A stretch of DNA of 64,000 nucleotides, from positions 11,222,001 to 11,286,000 of the forward strand of contig CM075103.1 of the NCBI GenBank assembly GCA_037576195.1. Direction: 5' to 3'. A model generated the notes under the pieces. That model was not told the DNA's origin, did no database searches, and saw only the letters and a list, made by a program, of their open reading frames with translations. Position numbers and translations under genes: made by a program. Source of the DNA: Phytoseiulus persimilis (taxonomy: Eukaryota > Arthropoda > Arachnida > Mesostigmata > Phytoseiidae). Shown in pieces: positions 21,885 through 32,311 of this stretch; positions within the stretch are counted from its first letter, which is position 1; the number at the start of each line of letters is the position of its first letter.

Positions 21885-23190
21885 TGGCGCTGCGTAGGCA
21901 AACGCAGAAAATCATTGAACGAAAACGAATAATGAAGCCGAGGGCCTTTCGGAACATCTGGGTGAACTGTTTCTTCAAGTTCAACTCGCCCTCTGAGTCT
22001 CGGCGAACAAACTCAAACCGGTTGTTACGGTCTAAAATTGATCGAATCGACGGTTGATTCAATGGAGACTGATCTGATCGAAAATTGATACAATGGAGGT
22101 TGATATAATCAAGGTTCTACTGTACAGGCCTTCTGTTGGGTGTTGGTCGTTCTGAGGTTGTCGCTCTCTTCCGATGAGTTGCTGTCGGGCGAATTCCCCA
22201 AACGTTCCCAATTAGCTCTCTCACATTCATGAGTTACCGATTCAGTTTTCAGATCAGAGGAGACATTATATCTCCTTGTATTTCCTTTTTTTCTCGGACC
22301 TCCCGGAAACATTCGCCCAACCAAGTCCGGACCTGAAGGAGTATTCACATATCTAATGCGACACAACGTCCGCCATCGGAGGGAGCTGGATAGACGGAGA
22401 GTTAGAGATACGTCCATCCAGTAAGGGACGAACGAGCGGAAGTGAGTTTGGCTACCAGTGAAGTTTAGCAATCAGAACCGGAATCGGGAGAAGGGTGATC
22501 CGCAATGTGGCTCTGGGTGCACCGTGAAAAACAACTGCATAATGATGTGAAAATCAACTCTCGTGCTTCTATCGTTGTCGTTAAAGTCCTATTGAGAAGC
22601 GGCTCTGCTAGACTCGAATCGATGTCCAAATGACATCCTGGACACGTTTTCTCTGGCAGTCTGTTCTTGATCTCCATAGAGAACTGAATCGCCTCGCGTT
22701 CACTGCCTCGCTTCCGAATCAGCTCTGATTACTATCCCATCTCTGAATCTTTTCCCATTTCCTGGACTGGAAAAAAAACAGTAGTCGCAGCAGCCGATCG
22801 AATACATTGTTTCAGTCGGTCAGGTTCGATCAGACAATATGTTCGTCCACATTGATTGTGTTTCAGAGCCGCCGTGGTTATCAAATGGATCTATCGACTG
22901 GATGCTCTTGCATCCTGTTCTGAATGCAACCGGTTGGACCCGAAGCTTCAGTGAAATCAGGACAGAACCGGGTTTTCCTCAGGGGGAATCGATCCCTCAT
23001 GTCTGCCTCTAAAGAGGAGCAGTCAGATCACCATTCCATCCGACATGGGGACGAGCTCAGCGAATCCGATGTGTCGATGTTCCGGGGAAGCCTGGGTCTC
23101 TTTCTAATCGACACTAATTAATCCTCCAAGGCATGCCATCTCATCGTATCCCCAGCTGCTGCATGTCACTCCAGGAACAAAACGTTAGGA
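21885..23190. other. Unassigned DNA, with a pogo-like terminal sequence near 22.1 kb
   Basis: 22030-22125 is AT-rich with repeated TTGAT(A/C)-GAT phrases and ends GATATAATCAAGGTTCTACTG then TA. Inverted, this reads CAGTAGAACCTTGATTATATC, resembling pogo/Tigger terminal repeats. The partner end was not found. The minus frame at 22109-22471 (120 codons) and the plus frame at 22924-23121 have no recognisable domain. Confidence 0.35.
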
Positions 23191-23199
23191 GTCAATCTG

Positions 23200-23480
23200 T
23201 TGTTGGTTAAAGTCATTGAAGAGAAGGGACAGGTCTGGGTCGGTCGCAAGAAAAACTCGCAGCGAGAGTCAGTAGTTTCGTTGGCGACGTCGATTCGGTC
23301 GGAGGACGAGCCGGACGATATTCCCTTTTTCTGGAAAACAGAGGTGATGGGCATTGAGACATACTACGAAGAGTCGGACGAGGCGCCAGATGCGGGAAGG
23401 ATGGAGTATTTCGTGGAGTCTACGGTCAGGAACAAGGATGTGATGACGATGATAATGATGATGATCATCAACATCGTCGC
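23200..23480 (+). other. Acidic open frame, possible LTR-retroelement pol fossil
   Basis: A 97-codon plus frame with an acidic composition (SIRSEDEPDD, then FFWKTEVMGI, then EESDEAPDAG). The F-W-x-x-E-x-x-G-I pattern followed by acidic residues recalls the region before reverse transcriptase in BEL/Pao elements, but this is a weak resemblance. It runs into a fragment of the hAT MITE family (from about 23430). Broken and short; treated as a fossil. Confidence 0.25.
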
Positions 23481-23540
23481 GAGTTCTTCATGACGCAATC
23501 AACATGGTTTTCGAACCTGCGCAGATTTTCCTGATAACAC
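23430..23540. repeat. Fragment of the hAT MITE family
   Basis: Matches 16288-16400 closely (GATGTGATGA..., CAATCAACATGGTTTT, GATTTTCC.GATAACA). The terminal CAGGGGCGTACCC end is not present here. Confidence 0.65.
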
Positions 23541-23549
23541 AGAATCTTA

Positions 23550-24600
23550 GTGCCCCCTTGTGCAATTCACTCAGTTGCCAATCGCCATTCCGGCGGACTT
23601 CGAACTGGTCACAGTACGAACATATGGACGAAATCGGTGATTCAGAAATATGGGGTCCGTCATTCTCCTCTGGAAGATATAACGCTGGTGCAACTTGCAA
23701 CGTCGTATGGTCTTGTAGGAAGATCCAACGAGAATGAAGGAAATTACGGAGATGCTGAGTCAGAGAGAACCATGGATGTCGACGAAACTGTAGATGAACA
23801 TTGTGTTCCCAAGTGACATATAAGATGAAGAATCATAAGATACCGCAACTACGACGAAAAAAACATCGGAAACGAGATACGAGAGCTAGTCACTCTCCAC
23901 GTGTAATTTCTGAAAGAACTCGTGAAGATCCCACGACTCCAGTATTTGGAGCATGATTCGAATGAACGTACAATCCCAACGCCGTGAGCGCGAAAAGATC
24001 CAGAACTTATTGTATGAGCGACGAGGATTACTACTCATTGATGTGCCAAACGAATGCCGAGCAACGCAAACTCATACATCGCCTACACGATCCAAACCAG
24101 GAATCGATACGAAGAAAACATTCACTTTGAAGGCTTCAATGGAAACATACAATCGCTATACTCATCAGCATGATCCAATGAACAATGTATGCATAGCCTG
24201 AGCAACAACGCGCAAAGCAGCGGTCGATATAGACGGAGAAACCACTCATGCCACCTTCCGGCTCACAATATTGAGACTGACGGCTCAACCACCCATGGCA
24301 GTGCTCCAAACTTATCGGCCTCTACTGCAGAATGTAGAATGTGTGATCATAGACGGAGTGCAGTTCATTTGTTTTCCATTCGGTCAACTCGAGATTACAA
24401 GGAATGAAAGGCGAATACGAGGTCAACGTTGGTGGTTCAGATTTGATCGCATGCGGCAATCTGAAACAACTGCCACCAACTAATGTTACTGCAGTGTACA
24501 GCGCTGTTCAGATATCCCTAGGAGGAAAATCTGCTCTATGGTAACGTTTTCACGCGAAACTCACGGCAGTGCGGAAGCACGGCCAGCACTGATTTTTTTC
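23550..24600 (+). mobile_element. Helitron remnant, copy 2
   Basis: Plus strand, later part of the Helitron helicase. 23590-23900 carries IWTKSVIQKYG and IIRYRNYDEKNIGNEIRELV. About 24200-24520 carries the helicase core: DGETTHATFRL, then CVIIDGVQF (Walker B-like, where IIDEISM is usual) and IACGNLKQLPPTNVTAVY (GDLKQLPP motif III). The Walker A segment is degraded. The 3' end at 24545-24600 shares its sequence and hairpin with copy 1. Multiple frame changes; the two copies overlap only partly, so they are independent insertions of one family. Confidence 0.75.
24565..24584 (+). repeat. 3'-terminal hairpin of Helitron copy 2
   Basis: GGCAGTGC / GCACGGCC with a GGAA loop, one mismatch in the 8-bp stem, followed by AGCACTGA and a T-run, in the same arrangement as 12010-12038. 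Confidence 0.7.
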
Positions 24601-24659
24601 TTTCATTCAAAAATCGAATTCCCCCAGTTTTTTGCCCTGGAAAGGATAACTGACTGAGC

Positions 24660-25100
24660 TCGATTTTCGGGCGAAAAAAAAACGATCGTATCGACCCATG
24701 GAATTCCGATTCGGGTAGTTTGGACTAATCTGAGAACGTTTTCCATCGGAAAATTTCTCGAATTCGGCTTGCCTGAGGAGTCACGGGTCCTGAGCTAAGA
24801 ATATGGAGTTGCCGTGCGTTTGAGCAGAATCCTATCCTGCGTCGACTTTGGCACTTCCGAATTCGATCGGTCGACTTCAGAAATATGCCGATCACTTTTC
24901 CAAGTTGGAAAAAAAACAATAATCGAGCCGATTTACAAAATTCAATTTTTACCGGTCTACGAAAACCGAAGAAGAAAAGATGCCATCCTTCCAGCTATCG
25001 AACGGGAAAAAAATTCATATTCGGACAATTTTCCACTGAGTTATGAGCAAAGGAACAGAGAGTGAGAAGATTCCCGACTTGCGATGACCACCCTGTAGAG
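24660..25100. repeat. Dispersed repeat upstream of receptor gene 1
   Basis: Related to 16880-17090 and 33600-33910 (GGGTAGTTTGG..., ...AACGTTTTCCATCGGAAAATT, AATTCGGCTTGCCTGAGGAG). The last part (25010-25100, GAGCAAAGGAACAGAGAGTG and GACCACCCTGTA) matches 17285-17350. Non-coding; ends about 240 bp before the receptor ATG. Confidence 0.6.
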
Positions 25101-25338
25101 AGCATCAGGGACAGTATGTTTCTCGGCTGCACGATCGATGGGAAATTTCACAGCTCGGTGGGGCTTCGTGCCAGCAATCAGAGAGATTTGCGACTTGTTA
25201 TGGTCTATTTTGGATCCTCTGCCGTCATCCGCTCGCGTAAACTGAAGAATTCCACTCCAGAATTCTCTCGACTTCTGTTACTTCTCCACGGGTCGGAAAC
25301 AACTTGCTCTCTTTGTCATTCGAGTCTGTGGCTCAGTC

Positions 25339-27069
25339 ATGGAGTCAGCAGTTCCAGTCAATCTCAACGATCTTGCTTGGCGCATTCCATGGATTGTTAT
25401 TTTCTTATTCTTTCGATCCACACGAGCAGCACGACAACCGGAAGCGGGTTCGTCGGACCTTGCAAACTTTCTAGAAAATTTTGCCCTTCAACGGAATGTT
25501 CAACCAACGGAGCTCCTGATAGTGGGTTTAGACGGAGTTCTGTCAAGCAACAGCTTCAAGTGCAATTCGAGTACGTTGCTTGTTCCCGCATTCAAAATTC
25601 CTCGGGAAAAAACTGTAGTTGGCTACATTTCAATTCTGCCGGCGTTCTTGGACATTTTGGCGGTGAATTTCAAGATCATCCTGATTTCCGCCAGGCAGGA
25701 AAATATATACTATAGAAATGCTGCGTACTTGTATGACAATACGCAGAACATCCGCCACAAGTGCCTTCTGCATGTGATAATGAGCTCCGGCAGGCTGGCT
25801 TTGGCGGCGAACTTTCCCACAATCGTTTGGCGCCCAAACCAGAGGCCAATCTACAACTGTGTCAGAACCTTCGATCTCCTCGTATATTGGGATTCAAAGC
25901 CGTCGACGAGGGGCTGTGAAGTCAGAGATGAGTCTTGTGAACTGATACAAGTGCAGCAGAACCACATAATTCGCTTTACTTGGCAAGTTCTGAAGCTCAC
26001 TCTGACTTTCCGATGCAATTCCACCATTCTTGAGGCCGACTACCGAGCCAATTTTCACACTCTCGCATCAGACAAGACACTGAGGATTTTCGAGACCCAC
26101 ATGACTTCGCGATACGCTCTTTATCAACCTCGAACCATGCAGTGCTTCAAACTGTTTGAGTACTTGCAAACGGATCTGACATCATTTCTGAAACCGTTCA
26201 AAGCTGAAGTTTGGATCTGTTTCTCCGCGGCCCTGTTGACAATCGCTGCACTGCAATCGCGAATCACAAGGAGTGCAGTTTCGAAACACGGCTTGGACGT
26301 TCTCTGCAACAACTCTCCCTCGAAATTGGACGGCCCGCCTTTCGGAAACTCCATGTTCGCTCTCGCCGCCTCTTCTTTGTTGCTGACTTCCTGGATTTTT
26401 AGAATTTACTCAAACAGTGTAATGTCGGCGTTCCTCGACCCAACAGTGTACTCGGAACCTTGCAGCAGCATCGTGAACTGCGAATTCAGAATTGTCTGCG
26501 ACGACCACGACATGGTGAAGTTGATGTTCTTCAACCGCTCTTGCCTCTGTGGGATCACCGAGTCGTTGAGATTGATGCTGGGGACGCCTCTTCTGCATTT
26601 CACGACTCCAAGCTCCGAAGAAACCCTGAGGATTGATTCGCGGTCTATGTTCCTACAGACTGACTACAGGCCCTTACACGTGAACAAAATGGCCAGCTCC
26701 TCTCACGGACAAATCAACTTGGTCCTCGTGCGGTCGAGCAAGACAATGGAACGTCTCCTGAATCACGGCGTGATATCGATGAAGATGTTCAGGAAGTTGG
26801 ATCCGTGGAAGACAAATGCGACGCAGAAACAGAGCAGCACGGCGATTGATCAGTTTGTGAAATGGCAACTCAGCTCGAAAAAGTACCATGGCGCCGGCAG
26901 CGCTAACCAACTCTTCAACTTGGAGAGCTTCGGCAAACTCATTCCTGTCATAGGATTTTCTCTCCTCTGCATTCTTACTATTTTCCTCTGGGAGCTTCGC
27001 AGGCTGGACCCCCTGATTTCCCCAAGCGCTATGACGCGTAGAGTGAGAAAATCAGGGGATCGTCTTTGA
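25339..27069 (+). CDS. Divergent ionotropic receptor (IR-like chemoreceptor) 1, intronless
   Basis: A 576-codon uninterrupted frame. A hydrophobic N-terminus (IVIFLFFRSTRA, residues about 19-30) looks like a signal peptide. Residues 30-285 form a Cys-containing extracellular part. TM1 is near 290-307 (VWICFSAALLTIAALQ). A short pore region is followed by TM3, near 340-367, with IYSNSVMSAFL, comparable to the SYTAxLTSxL motif after the iGluR/IR pore. An extracellular S2-like half carries paired cysteines (SCLCG), and TM4 is near 534-551 (LIPVIGFSLLCILTIFLW). The three-TM-plus-pore layout and length fit arthropod IRs rather than gustatory receptors. The classical glutamate-binding Arg/Thr/Asp set is not evident, as in most divergent IRs. 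A paralogue of about half identical residues by eye lies at 34543-36294. The first ATG is chosen because it precedes the signal peptide. The ligand is unknown. Confidence 0.82.
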   Translation: MESAVPVNLNDLAWRIPWIVIFLFFRSTRAARQPEAGSSDLANFLENFALQRNVQPTELLIVGLDGVLSSNSFKCNSSTLLVPAFKIPREKTVVGYISILPAFLDILAVNFKIILISARQENIYYRNAAYLYDNTQNIRHKCLLHVIMSSGRLALAANFPTIVWRPNQRPIYNCVRTFDLLVYWDSKPSTRGCEVRDESCELIQVQQNHIIRFTWQVLKLTLTFRCNSTILEADYRANFHTLASDKTLRIFETHMTSRYALYQPRTMQCFKLFEYLQTDLTSFLKPFKAEVWICFSAALLTIAALQSRITRSAVSKHGLDVLCNNSPSKLDGPPFGNSMFALAASSLLLTSWIFRIYSNSVMSAFLDPTVYSEPCSSIVNCEFRIVCDDHDMVKLMFFNRSCLCGITESLRLMLGTPLLHFTTPSSEETLRIDSRSMFLQTDYRPLHVNKMASSSHGQINLVLVRSSKTMERLLNHGVISMKMFRKLDPWKTNATQKQSSTAIDQFVKWQLSSKKYHGAGSANQLFNLESFGKLIPVIGFSLLCILTIFLWELRRLDPLISPSAMTRRVRKSGDRL

Positions 27070-28340
27070 GCTGTCTAGATCATTGTCCCGACTTTGAGCA
27101 GGGACATCAATGAGATGGAATGGTGGGACTATTCGATTCTCGTCAATGTATTTCACCGAAGAACAGATTCATTCCCCAGTACTCTCACGCGCAGTTCCGA
27201 CCGCTGTTTTCATTCTACAAACCGCTACCTTCATTGAGAATGAAAAACTTTCGAGCTCGACTATGTGTCTGGTTTGATATGTCATTCGACTCTATCAAAC
27301 CTCGCGATGAATCTCTCTTCTGTCATCCCGAATCTTCCGGGGCTCGAGGCCGAGCTCAGTTCGATAAGGGAAACCCGATCACCCTCATCTCCGTTCCGCC
27401 GAAAGAGAAACAAGATATCCTTCCGTCGACTTACTCATGATCGTCATTGACCAATCATGAAGAACTTCATCGTTTCATACTCGACGCCGTGATGATTGCT
27501 TCCGTAATCTTCGTTACAGGGCTTCGTGATTCTTTTCGTGATAATCAACGTCATAACCCTTATCGCCCAACCTTTCGTCCGGATCTCCTCACATTCAGTC
27601 GCTCTTCCCGGGTACAGAGAAGACGGTACACTCACGGTGGCCGAAGTTCGAAGTTTGCGATCGAAGTAACGGCTCCAAGAACGAGATTCGAAGCGTCATA
27701 TTGTCATGAAGCTCAAGCAAGCCACATTCAGTCGAGGTACTCCAAAGACGACCGTATCTGGACAGGTAGCCAGAGAGCAGTCAGCGGAGACCACATGCAC
27801 GTCACATGCAAGCGATTCTGTGCGCAAGACGTCCCCATCCATTCCCCAGGTCGCTAGGACGCCCTGTGAGCGAGCTTTAGCAGATAGCGGAAACATCGTT
27901 ACAATATTATCTTCGAAAAACGAATCGAGCTCCGGAACGCTTAGACGTGAGATATAGGATCGCTATCTCGGATCTATCGATCGGCTGGATGCTCGCGGAG
28001 TGGCGCACAGTGGTCCGGAAAGGGAAGAAAATGCTGCAAAATATTAGAACGTCCATATATATTGTGTCTGTATACTTAGGCTCCTGAGTGAAAAATCAGT
28101 CAAATGCCAACCCGCGGAAATGAGCCTGTCCGGAATAACAAGAAGTGTAATTTTTTGTTAGTGTCTCGACCCCCTTCGCGAATCGCGCCTTCCTCACTCA
28201 GTCTTATGCCCCGTTGTGATCCTCCGAACCATCACATTTCGCCCCCCCTTCGGGAATCGATACTCGCTCCTCTCGGGGGTGGATATTAGAAATTTGAAAT
28301 CATCGTCAATCCATCCATTTCACATGCCAGTATCAGACCG
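27070..28340. other. 3' flank of receptor 1, no gene recognised
   Basis: Short frames only (27120-27440, 27447-27857 and 27706-27957 plus), without a domain or splice support. No clear AATAAA directly follows the receptor stop. Confidence 0.3.
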
Positions 28341-28575
28341 AAGAGTGACTATACACAGCTGACGATGGAGGTGAATCTTAGATCGATCTGACCATTGTTT
28401 CGGGATCTGAAGAGGTGGCTTCTGGGTGTATCTGGCTGTCCTTTCTGGAGTCTAAGGGAGGGGGGGGGGGGTCGATCTAGCCATACTTTTCGAGGTCTAT
28501 AGAGGTGATTCCGAGGTCAAACTGACTCTCCTTTCCGGGGTTTATGGAGTGGTTAGGGGTTGACATGACCATAAG
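28340..28575. repeat. Degenerate minisatellite (about 55-60-nt unit)
   Basis: Repeated phrases of the type GATC-GATCTGACCATACTTT-CGGGGTCTA-GAGGTGATTC occur about four times with much drift and a G-run at 28460-28472. The same unit type is found at 11130-11250, 32590-32880 and near 45510. Confidence 0.6.
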
Positions 28576-28889
28576 ACCATACCTTTCATGATATTTTCCT
28601 TTGCGGGGACAAGGACTGAAGATGCGTGATGGAGACCGAGCCGCAGTCCTGCTCGGTACTGTTGGAGTCGCTGACCCATTAAAAACCTAGTGTCTCCCCA
28701 ACCTCCAATCCACGGGTCCGCCACCAGCGGGAGAGTCCCCGCTCTTCGCTTCTCCTCTCTCCTTACCTTATCTTTCATGACGACTCCGAAGAGTAACTTC
28801 ACCTTTATTTAGGAGTCCTCATCCTGCATTCCTCGTTGACATATCTCCCCTATTGTATATTCGTGAATTTCCCCCCCTGACTTCTCTCC

Positions 28890-30720
28890 GACCCATCATA
28901 CGAGGCAATCATACGTGCACATCCTAACAGGACGGGGGCGACCCTTATCGCCACTGTCCAAGGCAATCTCCAAGTCCGACTCCTTGCGGGCCTTGACCAG
29001 CACAGCAAGGTCATCCGCATACCCAATGACTTCCACTCCTTCTGGAGAGTCCAGCCTCAGGACTCCGTCACATGCGAGGTTCCGCAGAGTGGGGCCCAGG
29101 ATCGACCCCTGAGGCACCCCTGCCATCAACGGCGATCACCCTCCGATATCCAGAGACCGATGCTCCAGGTAAGCCCATGATATTCGCCTGAGCCCTCCGG
29201 ATACCCCTCTCTCTCTCGAAACCTCCATGATCCCCCAGTCTACCGAGTTGAAAGCGTTCTTTACATCCAGGAGCGTGAGAGCGACCGAGTTTCTTGTCTT
29301 CAGGGTTTGGTCCCTCCCTAGACGACTCTTACCTGAAACCGTATTGGTTTCAAGAGTCTTGCATTGATAACCGATTCGACGACTTTGCCCATAGTGTCCA
29401 ACGAACACCGTGGTCGCCCGCCCCCTCCAGTCTTCGAGATGAGTAGGTACCAGCTTGGCAAGCTCCCATCTTTCGGGGAATGGCCCGTCCCCCACCAGCC
29501 CGTCGGTCAGGTTCCTGACCACTCCTGGCCATCGCTTCGTAAAATCTCGACCAACTTCGGCGTTATGTCGTCTGGCCCCGGCGGTTCACCAGATGCTAGC
29601 CTTTCAGCCGCTATTATAACTTCCTCTTTCCCTATTCGTCTGCATAAGACCTCCGGTCCGAATGTCTCCGCTGCCCGGGCTGGGCGGGTTGGGAATAACT
29701 TATCCACCAGCTCAAAGCGCTGGTCCTCCGGCATCCTCGACCCCCGTCCCCAACATTTCTCCCATGATGATCTTGTAGGCTCCCCCCATACGTCATACTC
29801 GGCCGCTCCTTGCAGCTCGCAAAACGCCCTCCGTTTACTCCGGGTAAAGGCCCGTTTCAACTCCCTTTTTGCCTCCCGGTATCGGTGTTCCATATGTTCC
29901 AGTTTCTCCGGCCCTCTACGCCGCGGTCCGCTCGGTTGACCCATCCGCGCCATCTCGGGATGGTTCTCCTAATTCTGATGTATCTCTCTCGGTACTCTGC
30001 CATCTTTGCATTCCACCAGTAGTTTGGTCTCCTCCCCACGACTGAGAAATAGCAGGTGTGAAAAACATCCACCCCTCCACTTCGCTCCAACTAAAGCCCC
30101 TTCCCATGCCGACTACCCTCTGCACAACATCTCTCCCAGCATGCCACAGGGCCGTGTCGGCTTCGGTGTCCTTAGTCCAGCGCGTCCCTCTCACAATGAT
30201 AGCTTTGTTGGGCTCCGTTGAGAGGCACAGGTGAAAGCTACCCTCCTGAACTACCCTTGAGAGCATGTCGTGGGCGTGTTTGCACCGATTCTGGTTTATT
30301 TGGATAACTTCAAACGTCGTAATGTCGTCTGAAACCTCGTTGCGGCCGAGCCGCGCCTCCAGAAGGCCATCCAGACCCTTCCCCATTCAGATGGTGATCC
30401 CCTGCCAATTGTCGTCCGCGGGCTTTGCGTTCTCCTGAAGTGCCTTAGTTAGTTCCTAACCCTCCCCTTCCTTGATATTTTCTGCTCGGATGGGAAAATC
30501 TCTCTCCCTCGTTTTTGTTGGCACCACTCTCATTTTCACCCCTGCCGCATCAAGCCTCTAGTTTCCCTCACAGTCCTTGACTACTTCGAGGAGGTCTGGC
30601 CCTCCCTGACCTCGACCAGGATGGTGCTCCTGTTCTCGGCTGGATCGACCCCTTGCTCTCGCTTCGCCCTGATTTTCTTGGCGCAGACGTCCAGCGACGG
30701 CGGCTCCATACCGCTTCCAG
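28890..30720 (-). mobile_element. Non-LTR retrotransposon (R1/Jockey-type LINE) remnant
   Basis: Minus strand, in order from high to low coordinates. About 30720-30420 holds an ORF1-like end (TILVEVREGQ). 30386-29960 is the start of the endonuclease domain (VIQINQNRCKHAHDML, then TRWTKDTEADTALW). 29953-29507 is the linker and start of RT (KRELKRAFTRSKRRAF, PGPDDITPKLV). 29522-29136 contains LTLLDVKNAFNSVDW (RT motif A) and YLEHRSLDI. 29129-28896 contains AGVPQGSILGPTLRNLACDG and GYADDLAVLV (motif C, YADD). The frame changes several times, including at the endonuclease-linker and RT joints, so it is inactive. The C-terminal part after YADD is lost or unrecognisable. Confidence 0.85.
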
Positions 30721-30726
30721 GTCCTT

Positions 30727-31880
30727 TCAGACAACTTCGAAGGCCCGTAAGAACATGTAGTCTCTGCGCTCCGTTTACTGTAAAGGCGATCCGAAGACTC
30801 AAAGCAAGGACACTCTGGAGCTTTAACCGAAGTATCCATAATTCTCTGGGAGAGTCTGCGCCTGTCCTGCAACACACATACTCCAATGCGGCAATTACAG
30901 TGCCCAAGAGGCTGAGAAACCTCATCGAAGTCAGGCAAAGAGATGCTGGAAGATGGGCTCTAGAGATACTCCACTCAGTCGGCTCGTTGGCCGTGTGGCA
31001 TAAACCAACGCCTTGGGTGCCACGCTAAGCTAGCAATCGCGGGTTCGATCCCCGGCCGGGACAACAAATTTCTTATGTGGTAAAAAGAGGATTTATTTAT
31101 ATCAGAATTAAATCTGAACCATCTTAAGACCCAAGCCCACCGCCCGCAATGGGATTTGCGAGGCGATAGGGAGTGTTACTGAAGCAATACCGAAAGGTGA
31201 ATCCGGGACACTCCTGAGGGCTGGCTGAGAGGTTCAGCCGAAAACAGAGAGAGATACTCCACTCCACCATGTCGAAGGAGTTCATCGAGGGAGAACTAGG
31301 CTGCAGCTCCTTCGACGCCCGGGAAACCACGAGCAAAACGATTTACTTCGGAAGGACAAGATTTATGGACCCAAGGAGATGGCTCAAGCTTGTCTTCACA
31401 GCGACCGAGATAACAAACACCACGAGAGATTGCAATTCGGCCTGGAGAACCTCGGGATGACCAGGAATACATCGGGCCCAGCAATGTGGAATCTATTCCT
31501 CAAAGAACTGAAAATGACTGATGCAGAATAAACTACGCATGGAAACAGAACATGGAATCCGAATCCACACTGTGCATGTATCGACAACTCAAAGAGACGA
31601 GAGGTCTCCAATTGGATGTGTTCGATAACTCGCAGGGCAGTCGGCTGCAGGCGTTAACAACAGCAGGAATGCTCAACACCAGAATCCAACAACATAGCCG
31701 CGATCCTTCCATCGACGTAAACTGCAACATATGCGGGAGACCTGAAACCGACACGCGTCGTCATGGGATGCGGGGAAGGGAGGTATTCCCCGCGAGAATT
31801 CCCGTTCCGAATTGGACTTCACCCCGACTCAACACCGGAGGACATTAGCGACCGAGGAAAATTATCACCCCTGAAATGAA
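30727..31880 (+). mobile_element. LINE 3' fragment, opposite orientation, split by a SINE
   Basis: The plus-strand C-terminal region of a non-LTR reverse transcriptase protein: SFNRSIHNSLGESAPVLQHT and LIEVRQRDAGRWALEI (30810-30970), interrupted by the SINE at 30977-31249. It then continues with MSKEFIEGELGCSSFDARE and FMDPRRWLKLVF (31270-31400). After a frame change comes LDVFDNSQGSRLQALTTAG and a zinc-binding-like CNICGRPETDTRRH (31570-31770). The first half up to the catalytic domain is absent, the usual 5' truncation. It abuts the minus-strand LINE at about 30725. Confidence 0.75.
30977..31249 (+). mobile_element. tRNA-derived SINE with perfect 15-bp target duplications
   Basis: A 273-bp insertion flanked by AGAGATACTCCACTC at 30962-30976 and 31250-31264. 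The head looks like a tRNA gene: an A-box-like TGGCATAAACC (30996-31006) and a B-box GGTTCGATCCC (31042-31052), followed by GGCCGGGACAACA. The body is unrelated to the LINE and has no poly(A) tail. Removing it restores the continuity of the LINE reading region. It is not called as a functional tRNA because a cloverleaf was not demonstrated. Confidence 0.85.
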
Positions 31881-31884
31881 AGGG

Positions 31885-32300
31885 ACTATGTGTGCACATG
31901 GAATATCGAGTTAAAATAAGATCGAAACGAATGCACCATGCAGAGGAAAGGAAACACAGTCGCACCAGAGAGACTTTATCGGTGGAATATACCCTTTGGG
32001 TGCTCTCGAAATTGCCTCGAGCTCAAGCCTGAAACGCGATTTTCTAGGCCTCAGATCTTTTTCCGCGTGCCGCCATCAATTATCCTGGCTATCCGACTGA
32101 GAGTTTTACGGTCGCTGAAGAGCAATCATAGCATCGAGCTGAGCGCTGGCAATCGATTCCACGTGGAACGAGAGAGCGATTGTGGTGGGAATGATCACTC
32201 ACTGTGCTTCTCGTCGGCGCCACAGGAACGACCTGAAGGGTCGCGAAGCGTCCTCACCAACGAGTTAACTTGTGAGCTCTCGAATATACTGAATGAAAGC
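31885..32300. other. No recognisable gene
   Basis: Probably the 3' tail of the LINE fragment plus single-copy DNA. One plus frame (31938-32354) has no domain and runs into the foldback element. Confidence 0.3.
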
Positions 32301-32311
32301 TATGTAGAAAT

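Noticed and set aside
30558-30938. Single LINE ORF1 with zinc knuckles on the minus strand
   Set aside because: Only the part below about 30720 reads as ORF1; the part above is antisense to the opposed LINE fragment, whose plus-strand translation is clearly better.
30985-31060. Functional tRNA gene
   Set aside because: A- and B-box-like strings are present, but the segment is the head of an insertion with 15-bp target duplications and no complete cloverleaf was found; called a SINE.
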